Source of the DNA: Alphaproteobacteria bacterium UBA2964
Lineage (GTDB): Bacteria; Pseudomonadota; Alphaproteobacteria; MPNO01; UBA2964
Direction of reading: 5' to 3'
DNA: 6,138 bases
Assembly (NCBI GenBank): GCA_002348425.1
Contig: DEBE01000203.1
Location: forward strand, 1 to 6,138
Below, piece by piece: positions 5,673-6,138 of the stretch. A program made the position numbers and the translations under genes. Numbering within the stretch: the stretch's first letter is position 1; each line of letters begins with the position of its first letter. The notes below the pieces were generated by a model. It was not told the DNA's origin. It saw only the letters and a list, made by a program, of their open reading frames with translations, and did no database searches.

Positions 5673-6138
5673 TTATTTATCTTTTAAATGCGCCTCACGC
5701 CTAGCATATAATTCGTCGTCAGCGTAACCCATGGTTTCTGGGACGCCACGCCCCAACATCACCTGAAACCAGACAGGCTCTAAACTGTTATTATCATAAC
5801 CGTGTATCACTCCTGGCGGAGAGGTAATGCAATCCCATTTTCCGAGTCTTGTTGTAAGCCGGTGACCCTCTTCATTCTCAATAAAAACATCAAGGTGACC
5901 TTTAAGAACAAAAAAAGTCTCCTCAACCTCGTGCGTATGAGGAGCATTCCCCTGGCCTGGTTCAACATACATGATACTAAGTGTATGTGCCCTTGGTGGA
6001 ATAGAATTCATATCTCCGTGTTTTCCGGACCCACCAGCACCAATAAACCTATGTTGTGCTCTCTTGTAGCCCTCTATTTTTGCGTCCTCGAAAGCTTCCC
6101 AATCAGGCACACGGTCTTTAAATCTAGCAACGTGGTTT
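5673..6138 (-). CDS. Cupin-domain protein, 5' end outside the window
   Basis: A small single-domain cupin with a complete C-terminus. Counting from the GTG at 6110, motif 1 is GNAPHTHEVEETFFVLKG (54-71), giving metal ligands His58, His60 and Glu64; motif 2 is GKWDCITSPPGVIHGYDN (90-107), giving His103. All four ligands for a bound divalent metal are present, so it could be a dioxygenase, isomerase or metal-dependent binding protein. The residues before the barrel (about 14-42, including RFIGAGGSGKHGD) are an extension I recognise from uncharacterised cupins but cannot tie to a reaction. The GTG at 6110 is probably not the real start: the frame stays open to the edge, adding NHVARFKDR, which reads as natural protein, and no Shine-Dalgarno sits before the GTG. 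At least 154 residues are therefore visible and the start is likely just beyond the edge. It converges on the VUT gene with a 10-bp gap, so it belongs to a different transcript. Confidence 0.85.
   Translation of the reverse strand, partial: NHVARFKDRVPDWEAFEDAKIEGYKRAQHRFIGAGGSGKHGDMNSIPPRAHTLSIMYVEPGQGNAPHTHEVEETFFVLKGHLDVFIENEEGHRLTTRLGKWDCITSPPGVIHGYDNNSLEPVWFQVMLGRGVPETMGYADDELYARREAHLKDK

Overview
The window looks like a piece of an AT-leaning alphaproteobacterial genome, possibly from an uncultured marine lineage. The main clue is the gene at 3505-3837, which matches the DUF1491 family, a small protein family known almost entirely from Alphaproteobacteria. The protein sequences of the VUT-family membrane protein and of the cupin also look alphaproteobacterial. 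I cannot assign order or genus from the sequence alone.

Layout: six intact genes lie in a row on the + strand. They are a ten-helix EamA/DMT permease (54-986), an extended short-chain dehydrogenase/epimerase (1042-1983), a two-domain VOC (extradiol dioxygenase-fold) protein (2258-3493), DUF1491 (3505-3837), a D-isomer-specific 2-hydroxyacid dehydrogenase (3921-5036) and a VUT-family (YhhQ-like) membrane protein (5078-5662). A cupin gene on the - strand converges on them (stop at 5673). It is open to the right edge, so its true start is probably outside the window.

The gap between the epimerase and the VOC gene is not empty. At 2130-2237 it holds the first 35 codons of an ABC transporter ATPase, with its own Shine-Dalgarno sequence, ending just before the Walker A loop. 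This is a gene remnant and marks a deletion or rearrangement junction 20 bp upstream of the VOC start.

How the genes may work together: a small-molecule permease, an NAD-dependent epimerase/dehydrogenase, an extradiol-dioxygenase-like protein, a 2-hydroxyacid dehydrogenase and a cupin form a set typical of catabolic islands for aromatic, sugar-acid or related organic acids. No gene identifies the substrate, so a shared pathway is an inference from co-orientation and gene content only. DUF1491 and the VUT protein look like housekeeping neighbours rather than pathway members. I found no RNA genes, CRISPR arrays, insertion sequences or convincing intrinsic terminators. Nothing here is clearly a new system; the most unusual points are the ABC stub junction and the apparently degenerate metal site of the tandem VOC protein.
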